Counted from the stretch's first letter, positions 16,707 to 26,935 are shown. The stretch: DNA of 64,000 bases from Bin55 sp009840545 (GCA_965208815.1 OZ242357.1:3348001-3412000), one strand, 5' to 3'. The notes: generated by a model not told the origin, from the sequence alone. Program-made: numbers and translations.

Positions 16707-16759
16707 GGTTGAGCAAGACGACGGTGCGCTATCTGCATGTGGTATTCAGGGCTTGCCAT
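16707..16759 (-). pseudogene. First codons of a HEPN gene, cut at the IS1380 border
   Basis: An ATG at 16759, overlapping the end of the MNT gene, starts the peptide ASPEYHMQIAHRRLAQ. It aligns with PEHYLRRAHNRLHEA of the HEPN toxin at 6900. The frame runs straight into the IS1380 right end. Left of the IS the sequence does not look like HEPN, so the remaining toxin gene is lost. Confidence 0.5.
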
Positions 16760-17132
16760 CAGAAAGGGGCCATTCAATGCCATCACGCGACACATTCCGG
16801 TAGAACTCCGGACTGCGCGCCAAGGAAGGCCTGCTCAGCAGATCGGACCAGAGGACAATGGGCTCCACCAGAAAAGAGAACTCTGCCTCCGCTTCATAGG
16901 TCATGTCCCCGATGTCCCATAGTAGAAGCCGGGATCGTCTCACGTCTCTCCCCTGCTGCACCAGTGCGACGTTTGCATCACTGGCCGGTGTATGAGTGCC
17001 CTTGGCTCTACTGCCAAATAGAATTGCCTTTTCGAGACGTGGAGCTCCTACTCTTCGTAGCGCTTGGGCTGCGGCACCCACATAGGCATCCACAGCAAGA
17101 CGCGTTGGCTCGTCCACATCCAAAGCTGTCAA
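16746..17132 (-). CDS. MNT-domain nucleotidyltransferase antitoxin, orphaned
   Basis: 128 residues from a TTG at 17132. Signature GSRAKGTHTPASDANVALV: the second Asp of the usual SDxDL is Asn here, which should harm catalysis. It aligns along its length with the MNT at 6468 (shared PAI/PIVLWSDLL and NPGFYRNI/SPEFYRNV). Its HEPN partner is broken by the IS1380 element just downstream, so the protein is either an orphan antitoxin or on the way to loss. Confidence 0.7.
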   Translation of the reverse strand: MTALDVDEPTRLAVDAYVGAAAQALRRVGAPRLEKAILFGSRAKGTHTPASDANVALVQQGRDVRRSRLLLWDIGDMTYEAEAEFSFLVEPIVLWSDLLSRPSLARSPEFYRNVSRDGIEWPLSDGKP

Positions 17133-17278
17133 GACAGAACGAGCTGTTCAGTCCTTCGGGTCGTGGGGTGGGTTTTCGAACATCCTGGGCATTGTGATCA
17201 TTTTAGACCCTGGCAACCCTCTCGAGTGCGGGTAGAAGGAAGACCAAGGAGTCCGTAGGATCCCTTCCGCACAGAAAA

Positions 17279-17294
17279 ATCAAGAATTCTTGAT
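17279..17294. promoter_or_regulatory. Perfect 16-bp palindrome, possible operator
   Basis: ATCAAGAATTCTTGAT is fully self-complementary and lies in AT-rich DNA about 150 bases upstream of the MNT gene start (minus strand). It could bind a dimeric regulator of that pair; no binding protein can be named. Confidence 0.35.
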
Positions 17295-17721
17295 AATGCT
17301 CTTAGTTTTGTAGAGGTCGATTGAGGTCGATATTTTCCGCGTTAACTATTGCTGTTGAATGAGCGGAGAGTTCGCAATTCTGTCCTAGGTATTCAGCCTC
17401 AATTGCTCTTGTTAGTCTGAAGTTGCTTTTAAGCGTTTTCTCTTGAACAGTGCGGAAATATACGGGTTTCTGCGAATTTGGTTGTGTCTTGTGTGTCAAT
17501 GAATAACTCGCAGGGGCTTGATTCATCGATTCGGCGAGTAGCGTGCACTTTTCGTAATACAAAAAAAGTGAGTAAAATTTCACGCACTTCGACGCTTAGT
17601 CCGAAGCACAATTAGATTAGTACTAGACGAGTAAATCGTGAACTTTCGTGGGTCGACTGCGGGTTGTGCAAACCCTGACTTGCAGGTGCAGCACTCTGGG
17701 ATTCGATTGTTTCCCCTTGTA
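17295..17721. other. AT-rich intergenic region
   Basis: No gene seen. It contains a 9-base tandem repeat (AGGTCGATT then AGGTCGATA, near 17316-17335) and probably the promoter of the haloperoxidase fusion gene. Confidence 0.35.
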
Positions 17722-20700
17722 ATGCGTTATGCAATTCCAAGTCTAATTTTCACGCTCATTTGCGTTTGCATAGTCGAGTCCGTTAGTGCTCAGACTTCCC
17801 GGAATCCCCACGGCATTCGATTTCGACAGGTCACTGATGCTGGATTTACTCGGGTCGTTACCAACAGCCCCGTTATTGATTATTTTTCGGACGAACAAAC
17901 CTTTAGCGGCGGGATTGCAGCCGGCGACTACGATCAAGACGGAGATGTGGACCTCTACGTCGTAGGTAGGCCTGTCAATCCGAACCACCTCTATCAGAAT
18001 CAAGGCGACGGCACGTTTCGTGAAATCGGACAGGAGATGGGTGTCGATCTGAGGCATTGGGGAAGTGGTCCTGCCTGGGGCGACATTGACGGAGACGGAG
18101 ATCTTGATCTCTTCGTGGGCACTATCGAACGAGGTTTCTATCGTCTCTTCGAGAACCGTGTGAACGAAGAGGAAGGCAGGTTTGTAGACATTACGGAAAA
18201 GTCCGGATTAATCATTCAATCAACCAACACGGTTTCAGCGCTCTTCTACGACTACAACGTTGACGGATACATGGACCTGTTTCTCTCGCATTGGGGCAAT
18301 GTATACGATCCCCGTGTGGACACGGAGACGCTCTTTAGGAACAACGGAGACAACACCTTCACCAGCGTGAGTGTTGAAACAGGACTTGCGGCGGTCTTGA
18401 CACGAGAAACTCATGATTGGTCTTTCACTCCAAACCTGTCCGACATTGATGGAGACGGTGATGCCGACTTGTTGATGTCCGCAGACTTCGGGACGAGTGA
18501 GATATTCAGAAATAACGGGGACGGCACATTTCATCGGATCACTAATAAAGATGTTGTCAGAGACCAATTCGGTATGGGCGGTGCCGTGGCCGACTACAAC
18601 AACGACGGAAAAATGGATTGGTTCGTTACGTCGATCTACAACTTGGAGTTTCGCGAAGGACAGTGGTTTGGCAACCGCCTATATCAGAACTTTGGAGGTG
18701 GCAACTTCGGCGATGCAACGGATCATGCGGGGGTAGCGGATGGCGCATGGGGTTGGGGAACATGCGCAGCGGACTTCGACCATGATGGTTTTGTAGACAT
18801 AGCTCAGGTAAACGGATGGCCTCAGCGCGACGCTGTGGGCAAAGACTACACGTACATTCCGGTCAGGTTCTGGCGTCACCTAGGAACGAATCATGCAAGT
18901 TTCGAAGAGATTGCGGGATTGGTTGGGATCCACGACACCGGAGAAGGTAGAGGCATCGCTTGTTTCGATGCGGATCAAGATGGGGACTTGGATGTTGTGA
19001 TCATGAATATGAGCCAAAACCACGTAGTCTATTTCCGCAACGACACTTCGAACGACCACAACTACCTCTATGTGAAATTAGAGGGATTGACTGAGAATAG
19101 GCACGGTGTTGGAGCGCGCATCAAGGTCATTACTGAGAACGGATCCCAGATCCGAGATCTTGGAGGTAGCAACAACTATGCGTCCCACAATCCGCTTCAA
19201 GCTCACTTTGGATTGGGCACGGCCACCACAGTCGATATTGAAGTTCTGTGGCCGGACCAAACAACCACAACGTTCGAGAATGCCCCCATCAATGACGTAG
19301 TGACCGTCCGGCAAACCGAAGCGGCGACACGGCTCGTTGTAAATGGAGGAACGGGAACGGGTGGCTACGAAGAGGGGGACGAAGTTGAAGTAGTCGCGCG
19401 AGACCCAGATCGGGGCTATCACTTTTCACATTGGACGTCGAGTGGCGGCGGTTCTTTTTCCGATATTTATTCCGCCACCACAGTGTTTACCATGCCTGCG
19501 AGTTCTGTTTCTGTCACAGCACATTACTTGCCCGGTGTTGGTCCAGACGACGATGTGTCGGTCGCAAGACGCTGGAACGAAGTGCTGTTGGAAGCCATTC
19601 GCAACGACTATGCTCGTCCGACCGTTCACGCTCGCAATCTCTTTCACATGTCTGCCGCGATGTACGATGCATGGGCATCTTTTGCGGATCGCGAGCAGAC
19701 TTGGCTGTTGGGAACGGGCCAGTCGGGTATTTCTTGCGACTGGGAAAGACAAGATGACGAACTGAGCGATGAAGAAATTAACCGAATGCGTGATGAGTCC
19801 GTTAGTTTTGCGGCATATCGGTTGATCATTCACCGATTTCATGAATCCATTGGAGCAAATCCAACCTTGAGAGATGCAGAAACTCTCATGGATTTCCTGA
19901 ATTACGACTCAACCAATCTTTCAACGGATTGGGAGAGCGGTTCCGCCGCCGAACTGGGCAACCATATCGCTGAGTGCTATATCCGATTCGGGGGATCGGA
20001 CGGAGCGAACGAAGAAAACGACTACGCGAATATTGCCTATGAACCCGTCAATCCGCCGCTACGTCCCGAATTTCCAGGCAATCCAGATATTGTCGATCTC
20101 AACCGCTGGCAGCCGTTGAGGCTTGAGGAGTTCATTGACCAAGCGGGTAACCCCAGTGAAGAGCAGCCAGACTTCCTGAGTCCCGAGTGGGGAATCGTTG
20201 TTCCCTTTGCGCTTAAAGAAGAAGACCTGACCGTTTATGAACGGGATGACTTCGAATACTGGGTATTTCACGATCCTGGTGGTCCGCCCAAATTCGATGG
20301 TCTTTTTTCCAAAGAATACAAGTGGGGGTTTTCTTTGGTTTCCACGTGGTCGGCCCACTTGGATCCAAGCGACGGAATATTGATTGACATCTCTCCCACT
20401 TCGCTTGGCAACATTCAGGAATACCCGATCAGCTCGGAGTACGACACGTACGACCAGTTCTACGATTACTTGGAAGGGGGCGATCCCAGTCAGGGCTATA
20501 CATCCAATCCTGTCACAGGAGAACCTTACGAGGCACAGCTAGTTCCCAGAGGAGACTACACACGCGTACTCGCTGAGTTCTGGGCCGATGGACCGGACTC
20601 TGAGACTCCGCCCGGACATTGGTTCGTAATTATGAACGAAGTCAATGATCATCCTCTGCTTGAACGTCGCATGGAGGGATTGGGTTCTGAACTTGAAATG

Positions 20701-21423
20701 CTTGAGTGGGACGCCAAGGCATACTTCGCTCTCGGAGGAGCCATGCACGATGCTGCAATAACAGCGTGGGGCATCAAAGGTTGGTACGACTACCTCCGTC
20801 CTATTTCAGCGATCCGAGCCATGGCGGATCGCGGACAGAGTAGCGATAGTGAATTGGATTCGTACCACGTCGACGGAATTCCACTAGTCGATGGTCTGAT
20901 AGAGTTGGTGGACGAAGAGGATGACTTGGCGGGGAACCAAGGCGAGCACGTTGGAAAAATCAAGGTTCTTGGATGGCGCGGTCCCGACTACATAGAAGAT
21001 CCAGCTGAGGATGTGGCGGGAGTTGGCTGGATACTTGCGGAGAACTGGTGGCCCTATCAGCGCCCTACGTTTGTCACGCCCCCATTCGCAGGATTCGTTT
21101 CCGGTCACTCTACTTACTCGAGAAGTGCGGCAGAGGTTCTCACGGCATTGACGGGCAGTGCTTACTTCCCGGGAGGAATGAGTCAGTTCGAAATTGAGGC
21201 AAACGAATTCCTTGTCTTCGAGGATGGTCCGTCGGTCGACATGGTTTTGCAATGGGCCACTTACTACGATGCAGCAGACCAATGCAGCCTGTCTCGAATC
21301 TGGGGAGGCATCCACCCGCCGGCGGACGACATTCCGGGTCGACGTATTGGGATCGACATTGGCAAGGATGCGTTCAATCTCGCAAGACGTTACTTCGCGG
21401 GCGAAGTCCGCGAAGAGGACTGA
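17722..21423 (+). CDS. Secreted FG-GAP/ASPIC repeat protein fused to a vanadium-haloperoxidase domain
   Basis: 1233 residues from the ATG at 17722, giving a clear signal peptide (SLIFTLICVCIVESVSAQT); an in-frame GTG at 17638 would add 28 residues. Order: FG-GAP/VCBS repeats with DxDGDGDxDL calcium loops (~60-450), an ASPIC/UnbV-type domain ending EVLWPDQTTTTFENAP (~450-535), a divergent InlB B-like repeat (GYHFSHWTS, ~540-605), then a PAP2/vanadium haloperoxidase domain (~610-1230). The last has SGHSTYSRSA and RIWGGIHPPADD, which supply vanadate-binding residues. Likely an extracellular or surface enzyme that oxidises halides with peroxide; substrate unknown. Confidence 0.8.
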   Translation: MRYAIPSLIFTLICVCIVESVSAQTSRNPHGIRFRQVTDAGFTRVVTNSPVIDYFSDEQTFSGGIAAGDYDQDGDVDLYVVGRPVNPNHLYQNQGDGTFREIGQEMGVDLRHWGSGPAWGDIDGDGDLDLFVGTIERGFYRLFENRVNEEEGRFVDITEKSGLIIQSTNTVSALFYDYNVDGYMDLFLSHWGNVYDPRVDTETLFRNNGDNTFTSVSVETGLAAVLTRETHDWSFTPNLSDIDGDGDADLLMSADFGTSEIFRNNGDGTFHRITNKDVVRDQFGMGGAVADYNNDGKMDWFVTSIYNLEFREGQWFGNRLYQNFGGGNFGDATDHAGVADGAWGWGTCAADFDHDGFVDIAQVNGWPQRDAVGKDYTYIPVRFWRHLGTNHASFEEIAGLVGIHDTGEGRGIACFDADQDGDLDVVIMNMSQNHVVYFRNDTSNDHNYLYVKLEGLTENRHGVGARIKVITENGSQIRDLGGSNNYASHNPLQAHFGLGTATTVDIEVLWPDQTTTTFENAPINDVVTVRQTEAATRLVVNGGTGTGGYEEGDEVEVVARDPDRGYHFSHWTSSGGGSFSDIYSATTVFTMPASSVSVTAHYLPGVGPDDDVSVARRWNEVLLEAIRNDYARPTVHARNLFHMSAAMYDAWASFADREQTWLLGTGQSGISCDWERQDDELSDEEINRMRDESVSFAAYRLIIHRFHESIGANPTLRDAETLMDFLNYDSTNLSTDWESGSAAELGNHIAECYIRFGGSDGANEENDYANIAYEPVNPPLRPEFPGNPDIVDLNRWQPLRLEEFIDQAGNPSEEQPDFLSPEWGIVVPFALKEEDLTVYERDDFEYWVFHDPGGPPKFDGLFSKEYKWGFSLVSTWSAHLDPSDGILIDISPTSLGNIQEYPISSEYDTYDQFYDYLEGGDPSQGYTSNPVTGEPYEAQLVPRGDYTRVLAEFWADGPDSETPPGHWFVIMNEVNDHPLLERRMEGLGSELEMLEWDAKAYFALGGAMHDAAITAWGIKGWYDYLRPISAIRAMADRGQSSDSELDSYHVDGIPLVDGLIELVDEEDDLAGNQGEHVGKIKVLGWRGPDYIEDPAEDVAGVGWILAENWWPYQRPTFVTPPFAGFVSGHSTYSRSAAEVLTALTGSAYFPGGMSQFEIEANEFLVFEDGPSVDMVLQWATYYDAADQCSLSRIWGGIHPPADDIPGRRIGIDIGKDAFNLARRYFAGEVREED

Positions 21424-21609
21424 GTTAGCCACTTTCTCCAACTTAAGCGGTCGCTTACTGATTTAGAACAGCTGCGACTCAAAGACCAATCCAATCTTTA
21501 GGTCGATGGTTCCGTTAAGGTTCCAGCTTCGAGGCTAATACCCGTACAATCGCGAATTGTTAGTCGTCATGACTGCACAACTTTGCGACCTATTGCTTTG
21601 AGATCATTT

Positions 21610-21891
21610 ATGGAAGAGCACATATCCAAGACTGTTGATGTATTTGCGAAATTAATTCTCGTAGCTTTTTGTGTCATAGTTTCCCAGTCCATCTCTGCCA
21701 GCAATTTCTAGTTACGATTTGGTGTTGGTATGGACCAGGCTTCGGATGCAATTTTTTCTGACCGCAATTGTTTGACCCTCTATCCGTATGCACTCTATGG
21801 GTGTGGACAGGGACCGGATGGACTACCGTACCGATCCGCCGGCGAGTTTGAATCAACCAAGAATTTCGAACTTGGACAGGTCAGCATTTGA
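21610..21891 (+). pseudogene. Decayed outer-membrane beta-barrel protein, 5' part
   Basis: An ATG at 21610 starts a signal peptide (KLILVAFCVIVSQSISAS). After SNF an in-frame TAG (21709-21711) interrupts, and the same frame continues LRFGVGMDQASDAIF, CLTLYPYALYGCGQGPDG and FELGQVSI before TGA. The YLRxGxGxD ... ALYGCGxGPDG ... FELG layout is typical of a proteobacterial porin-like barrel, with Tyr expected at the TAG. Only the first strands remain. Confidence 0.55.
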
Positions 21892-22113
21892 ATCGATGCG
21901 TTGGTCTCAGGACAGTTCGAAGAGTGAACTTCAGAGTGTGAAGCGTAGCGGTAACTACTTCGCGATTCGATGCATCTAGAATTATGGCACTAAGGAAAAA
22001 GAAAGACGAGACAGGTGGCACTCAGTACGTCTTGCAAGTGTTGGGGACCGCCTCAAGCATCCAAATTGATTGGACACTGTTGATCGTGAACCGCACACTT
22101 CGGGCACTGAAAT

Positions 22114-25100
22114 TTGATTTCTAACGAAGTACGTGACTCAATAAGAGTCCTTGCATGCCTTGTCCGCCTCGACTTAAGGCACCTGAACTGCCGAATTACA
22201 AATCCATTGCTTTTGGGTTCGTTGATTCTCCTGCTTCTTGGTTTCTTGCTCACCCTTAGTACATTTCACAATTTTGCTTCGGAGTATGCCTTACTGCACG
22301 GCGTCTCCAATCCCAAGTACGCGATGGGCGGCTACGAACCCATGTTGTTTTACGCGTGTATTGCAGTTTCGTTGGTTTTCGCTCTTCGTCTCCCCAGCTA
22401 CAGGGAAGAGTCGCATGACAGCGTCGTGATCGTCTACCGCTCGCCGAGCAATTTTCTGCTGGCGCTCTCGCAAGTGGTAACTCCGATTCTTTTCGTGTTT
22501 GGCACCGTGGTCACTCTGGCTTTCTTGTACCAATTGCTGGCATTCGTCGATGTTTTCCATCGACCAGGAATTGTGGAACCTTTTGAGCCTCAATCACTCG
22601 CATTCGTACTGCTCAATCTTCTTGTTGCGCTCTTGTTCTGGACTAGCTTGGCGACCCTGCTAGCTCAGGTATTCAAGAGTGCTGCAATCGGATTTATCGG
22701 CACACTTGTACTTTTGGTGATTCAGGCGAACATTGAGCCTTTGCTGCCATCCGATTTGGGTTCCTTTACCTTTGGCTATGGTGCTGCAAGCCTGTTTGTT
22801 TCGGATCTCGCTCCCAACTACTGGGACATTCGACATCTTTTCTACTTCCTTTCAGTTCCTTGCCTTGCCTTTGCGTTGGTCAACGCCGTTGCCACATTGA
22901 ATGTCCGTTCGGACCCTTCGAAAAGAACTGTCTATACCCCTTTGGCTGCAGTCCTTGCCACGCTATGCGTGGTGAGTCAAGCTGTGGTTCATGGAGTGAG
23001 CTTGAATGGGGTCAATCAACATCGATCATGGATTCAAGCATTTGACGAGAACGCCCGATCCACCGGACATCCAGTACTTGTCAAGACGGTAAGAGGCAAT
23101 GTGAAAGTTAAGCCAGGGTCTCGTCTTACTCTACAACTGCAGTACACGGTGGAATTGAGAGACGGTAGCTCCGATTCAGGTTCAGCAGAAGGGTCCACAC
23201 TTATATTTGGTTTCAATCCGGGAATGAAGGTTGAGCGGATTCGATGCTCCGGTCTCGAAGTAGATTACACCCACAAGAAAGGAATACTTGAGATTGACAT
23301 TGAGCCTTGCGAGCCTATCGAAAACGGAGAGTACGCGTTTGAGCTGGCGGCGACCGGAAAGCCAGTTCCACACTACCTAGTTGGGCACATTCCTCGAATT
23401 GGCCACTACGATTTGGACCCTCAAATGCTCCGACTCATGGGGCAAAGATCTAGTATTTTCACCTCGGACTACGTGGCATTAACCCCTCTGAGCCATTGGT
23501 ATCCGCGACTTTTGGTTCCACCATCGAGTTTCGAGGAACTCGCAGCGGCCAATCCGAGAGATTTCTCCTTGACGATAGAACTGAGCCCCAAATCGTGGAC
23601 GATGGTGACAACAGGCGGGGCAGTGTTCAATGACGAAGATTCCCGAAACGATGTCGTTGTGCTCAACGGCAAGTTTCATTCCATAGGGTTGTTAGCGGCT
23701 GACTTTCGCATCGACACACATTCTGTCGAGTCCACGGACGTGAACGTGCTCGTGCACAAACGACATGCAAAGCGACTTGATCGTAACAAAGTGCTGACGG
23801 ATGGGCTTGTGAAGAGAGTGACCGAGGCTCTGTCCAAACTGCAATCCTACGGAATCGAATACCCCCGAGAACAGTTTTCCATTGTTGAGATTCCAGACAC
23901 ACTGACACAGCTGAACTGGGAGAACGAACAAAACGTTGGGTTGGAGTCGATCATGGTGTATCGGGAATCAGGACTTCCCTTTGCGTCTACGACATGGTTA
24001 GACTGGCGTTATGAATTAGCTGTCTCCAACGAGTCAGACTCTGATTTCCATGAACAGCAACTCGGCTTCTGGTTGGGATATTTTTGGACCAATCCCATTT
24101 TCAATCATACCTACGAGGATGTAATCATTGGATCGCTTCTCGGAGGTCGAGTAGATTGGGCGAACGAAACGTCAGCCCTTGCGGGACTAGTACTAGAGTC
24201 ATTGCTTCTCAACCTTTTGGATAGCTCGGAATACCGATTTGACTTCGACTTGGCAAATTCGATAGCTTCCGAATCTCGGGTAAATCTTCCTTATGTATGG
24301 GCTCAGCGACGCGGTCAAAGTGGGAACGACCTGCGTGACTTTGAAACGACATATTTGGCATCCAATGCCTACTGGGATTCAATTGAGCGATTGTTTATGA
24401 CTCCTGGAACTAGCCAGAACAAGAGCCATGGGGAATTGCGACTGAGTAAACGAGCGCAGAGACTTCGTGTTCTCAAGCTAGGTGAGCTGCTTGGTGACTC
24501 ATTCGAGGACGAGACAATTGCTGCAATGTTATCAGCCATTATGGGTACGAACGGTCAGGAACCTGTCAGCATGGATCATCTAATCCATGGGGCTGAGAAT
24601 GTCGATATGGACATTGAGTCACTAGTTCAAAATACCCTGCTAAACACCAAGCTAGCAGGAGTTAACTTCGCAGTAGCGCAACAGGTGGAGTCGGAAGTTC
24701 CCAATGAACACGGACACCGCTTCAAAACTGTCTTGGAGTTTCGCAACAGTGAAGACACCGTAGGCTATGTAACTTTTCTGATTCAGGAAGTTCGTGAAAC
24801 GTCTGGGGGAGACCAGACGTTTCGTATGGGAACCAATTTCAGTCGTGTGGGCCCCTTTGAATTAGAAGCCAAGAGCTCGTACAGACTTGCCGTAAATACC
24901 GAAGACTTGCTATGGCCTCTGAACGCAAACACGTTTCTGTCTCTCAATCGAGGATTAGTTCGAGTATCTGTCGCACAGTCCCCAATTACGAAAGATCAAA
25001 TCGTTCCAGAAGACTCTCCAAACGGATGGTATTCCTTTGAACCTTCACTATGGAATTCCGAAACGAACGAGAACGAGGTTATAGTTGACGACTTAGACCC

Positions 25101-25623
25101 GGGGTTTGAAATTCCTCCGTCAAACTACCGAGAGAGACGTTTCACTTGGTTGTTAGGAAGAGATTTGTTTCGTGCCCCTTATGCTCGCGAAGAAGGAATG
25201 GACAACGGGCTTCCTGTTGGTCTCAACCCTGTCGGCCCGTGGGTCCGCAGCAGTGGTCTAGGTGGTTGGGGCAGATATCGCCACACATATGCGCTAGCTG
25301 ACAGCACTAAGGCTGGAATCCATCGAGTTTCCTTTAATGCAGAGATTCCCAAAGTGGGTAGATGGTCGTTGTCCTATCACCTTCCCTACGTCTCCTACTT
25401 TCTTGATTTTCAGCGGGCCATGTTGGGCGAATACGACATTGTTGTGACGGTCGAAGACAAAGAGTGGAAGTTAGCGATTAGCGCAGAAGATTGGGTTGCT
25501 GGATGGAATGAGATTGCGACGCTTGACATTGAGTCGGAAGGTAGAGCTAGCGTCTCTGTAAGCAATCAGAACAACGAACCCTACGTGTTTGCAGACGCCA
25601 TCAAATGGACTTACTTGGATTAA
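22114..25623 (+). CDS. ABC-2 permease fused to a large peptidase-like periplasmic domain
   Basis: 1169 residues, start TTG (no better start seen). About six membrane segments occur in residues ~30-305, in the style of ABC-2 exporters. About 850 residues follow that look beta-rich at first and then resemble the M1 aminopeptidase layout (VEIPDTLTQLNWENEQNVGL recalls the M1 exopeptidase region). No HExxH zinc motif is present, so this domain is probably not a peptidase. The last ~100 residues form a beta-sandwich-like unit. Permease-M1 fusions are known beside an ATPase gene, but no ATPase is encoded nearby. Function unknown. Confidence 0.6.
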   Translation: MISNEVRDSIRVLACLVRLDLRHLNCRITNPLLLGSLILLLLGFLLTLSTFHNFASEYALLHGVSNPKYAMGGYEPMLFYACIAVSLVFALRLPSYREESHDSVVIVYRSPSNFLLALSQVVTPILFVFGTVVTLAFLYQLLAFVDVFHRPGIVEPFEPQSLAFVLLNLLVALLFWTSLATLLAQVFKSAAIGFIGTLVLLVIQANIEPLLPSDLGSFTFGYGAASLFVSDLAPNYWDIRHLFYFLSVPCLAFALVNAVATLNVRSDPSKRTVYTPLAAVLATLCVVSQAVVHGVSLNGVNQHRSWIQAFDENARSTGHPVLVKTVRGNVKVKPGSRLTLQLQYTVELRDGSSDSGSAEGSTLIFGFNPGMKVERIRCSGLEVDYTHKKGILEIDIEPCEPIENGEYAFELAATGKPVPHYLVGHIPRIGHYDLDPQMLRLMGQRSSIFTSDYVALTPLSHWYPRLLVPPSSFEELAAANPRDFSLTIELSPKSWTMVTTGGAVFNDEDSRNDVVVLNGKFHSIGLLAADFRIDTHSVESTDVNVLVHKRHAKRLDRNKVLTDGLVKRVTEALSKLQSYGIEYPREQFSIVEIPDTLTQLNWENEQNVGLESIMVYRESGLPFASTTWLDWRYELAVSNESDSDFHEQQLGFWLGYFWTNPIFNHTYEDVIIGSLLGGRVDWANETSALAGLVLESLLLNLLDSSEYRFDFDLANSIASESRVNLPYVWAQRRGQSGNDLRDFETTYLASNAYWDSIERLFMTPGTSQNKSHGELRLSKRAQRLRVLKLGELLGDSFEDETIAAMLSAIMGTNGQEPVSMDHLIHGAENVDMDIESLVQNTLLNTKLAGVNFAVAQQVESEVPNEHGHRFKTVLEFRNSEDTVGYVTFLIQEVRETSGGDQTFRMGTNFSRVGPFELEAKSSYRLAVNTEDLLWPLNANTFLSLNRGLVRVSVAQSPITKDQIVPEDSPNGWYSFEPSLWNSETNENEVIVDDLDPGFEIPPSNYRERRFTWLLGRDLFRAPYAREEGMDNGLPVGLNPVGPWVRSSGLGGWGRYRHTYALADSTKAGIHRVSFNAEIPKVGRWSLSYHLPYVSYFLDFQRAMLGEYDIVVTVEDKEWKLAISAEDWVAGWNEIATLDIESEGRASVSVSNQNNEPYVFADAIKWTYLD

Positions 25624-26084
25624 CTAGAGATACCTCTGTCTGGGGTGCTAGTAGGGATAGGATTCGCCGTTGAATTGCTAGAACGTTGCATCCGACTTGC
25701 ACTCATTCCATTCCACACAGCGTCTACGTCCTAGCGCTACGAGAATGGTAGTGGATAGAAAAAGCTAATGGTCTTAGCTAGTACTAAAGCACTTAAGCTC
25801 GTGAGACACAGCTAGCCCAGAGCCTTCTTGGGTTGCTCGTTGCTGGTTTTCCAGATTCAGTATCACAACGCCAGCACTGTGACCAACGTCCAAATTGTCA
25901 TAAACATAGGTAATTCTCTCGACTGATCTTATGAACTCTTTCGCATTTGACTTTTCCGGACTGCACCGTCAAAGGCGTAAACTAAAACAATCCTGCAGTA
26001 GACTTCAAAAGTAACTCGGACGAGCAGTTCCATATTGTGACCGAACATGAAATGAAACTTCACGTATTGATAAAGGAGTACATC
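25624..26084. other. Intergenic region with a possible gene relic on the minus strand
   Basis: No intact gene. On the minus strand, about 25800-25960 reads FIRSVERITYVYDNLDVGH, then AGVVILNLENQQR, without a start and with stops nearby. A similar non-ORF stretch lies at 26735-26880; both share GGTTGCTC-x-TTGCT. They may be remnants of one duplicated gene. Confidence 0.3.
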
Positions 26085-26729
26085 GTGAACGAAGCCAAAC
26101 AGAGAACAGGGTTTGTGATACTGCTCTTGTTCGCTGCGGTAGGTCTACAGGCGGAAATTGAGAACGAGAAAACCTTTGGCACTTGTAAGGTGTTTGATCA
26201 AATTGACAACTTCACCGATGAGCTTCGTATCTTCATGCGGTGTTTGCCCACAGATCGGGACGAAAACCTAGAAGAAGAACCCCATTTATTTCTGGCAGGA
26301 TTTGACGACGGAACGATCGAGTTTGGTTTAGCTCCCATAGCACCTTCGTCCAAACGTTCTCTGATTGATTTGGTAAACAAACTATTTGAAACTCTAAACA
26401 GTTCAGATGGGTCTCTTACCGAACACCTAATGGAGTGGCGGTTTGACAAGGCGGAAACCCAAAAGTCAGAGTGGATTCTTGGATCTACGGGAGTATTTCT
26501 CTATGTGAGCTCTGAAGCAGACGGTATGGATCATGTATTGAAAGCGCTAGGAGAAGCTGAGAGATTCGCTATTCGTAGTACCAAAGGATATGCTGAGGGA
26601 ATAGTTTTTGACTTGGTCGACGCTGACAAGTCAATTGAGGAATTCAAGAAACGTCTCGAATTGTCGAGCAAGCGGAGAGACGACTTGAAAGAGCACACCG
26701 ATACTAATACAACCGAAGGTAAATCATAG
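26085..26729 (+). CDS. Secreted hypothetical protein
   Basis: 214 residues from a GTG at 26085, chosen because AAAGGAG lies 6 bases upstream and a signal peptide follows (GFVILLLFAAVGLQA); the frame is open further upstream. The mature protein is acidic, with two Cys (GTCKVF, MRCLPT) likely to form a disulfide, and a charged helical tail (LELSSKRRDDLKEH). No family is recognised. Confidence 0.55.
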   Translation: MNEAKQRTGFVILLLFAAVGLQAEIENEKTFGTCKVFDQIDNFTDELRIFMRCLPTDRDENLEEEPHLFLAGFDDGTIEFGLAPIAPSSKRSLIDLVNKLFETLNSSDGSLTEHLMEWRFDKAETQKSEWILGSTGVFLYVSSEADGMDHVLKALGEAERFAIRSTKGYAEGIVFDLVDADKSIEEFKKRLELSSKRRDDLKEHTDTNTTEGKS

Positions 26730-26935
26730 AGAAGATTTCATCCAAGCAGCCCAACGTTTTCATTGGTTGCTCCTTGCTCGTCGCCCATACCTCAAAAGAC
26801 CAGGAATAGCATTGTGGATGGCCCAAATCATAAGTGTTGACTAAACGATCCGTCGTGTTGATTTCTAGGATTGGAACAATAGACTGTTAGTGCTAGCTAT
26901 CCGAGCTGAACGTGTCAGATTCTGCTGGGAGCTCA

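Noticed and set aside
21984..22124. 46-codon frame before the ABC-2 gene
   Set aside because: No ribosome binding site or recognisable family; it overlaps the start of the next gene.
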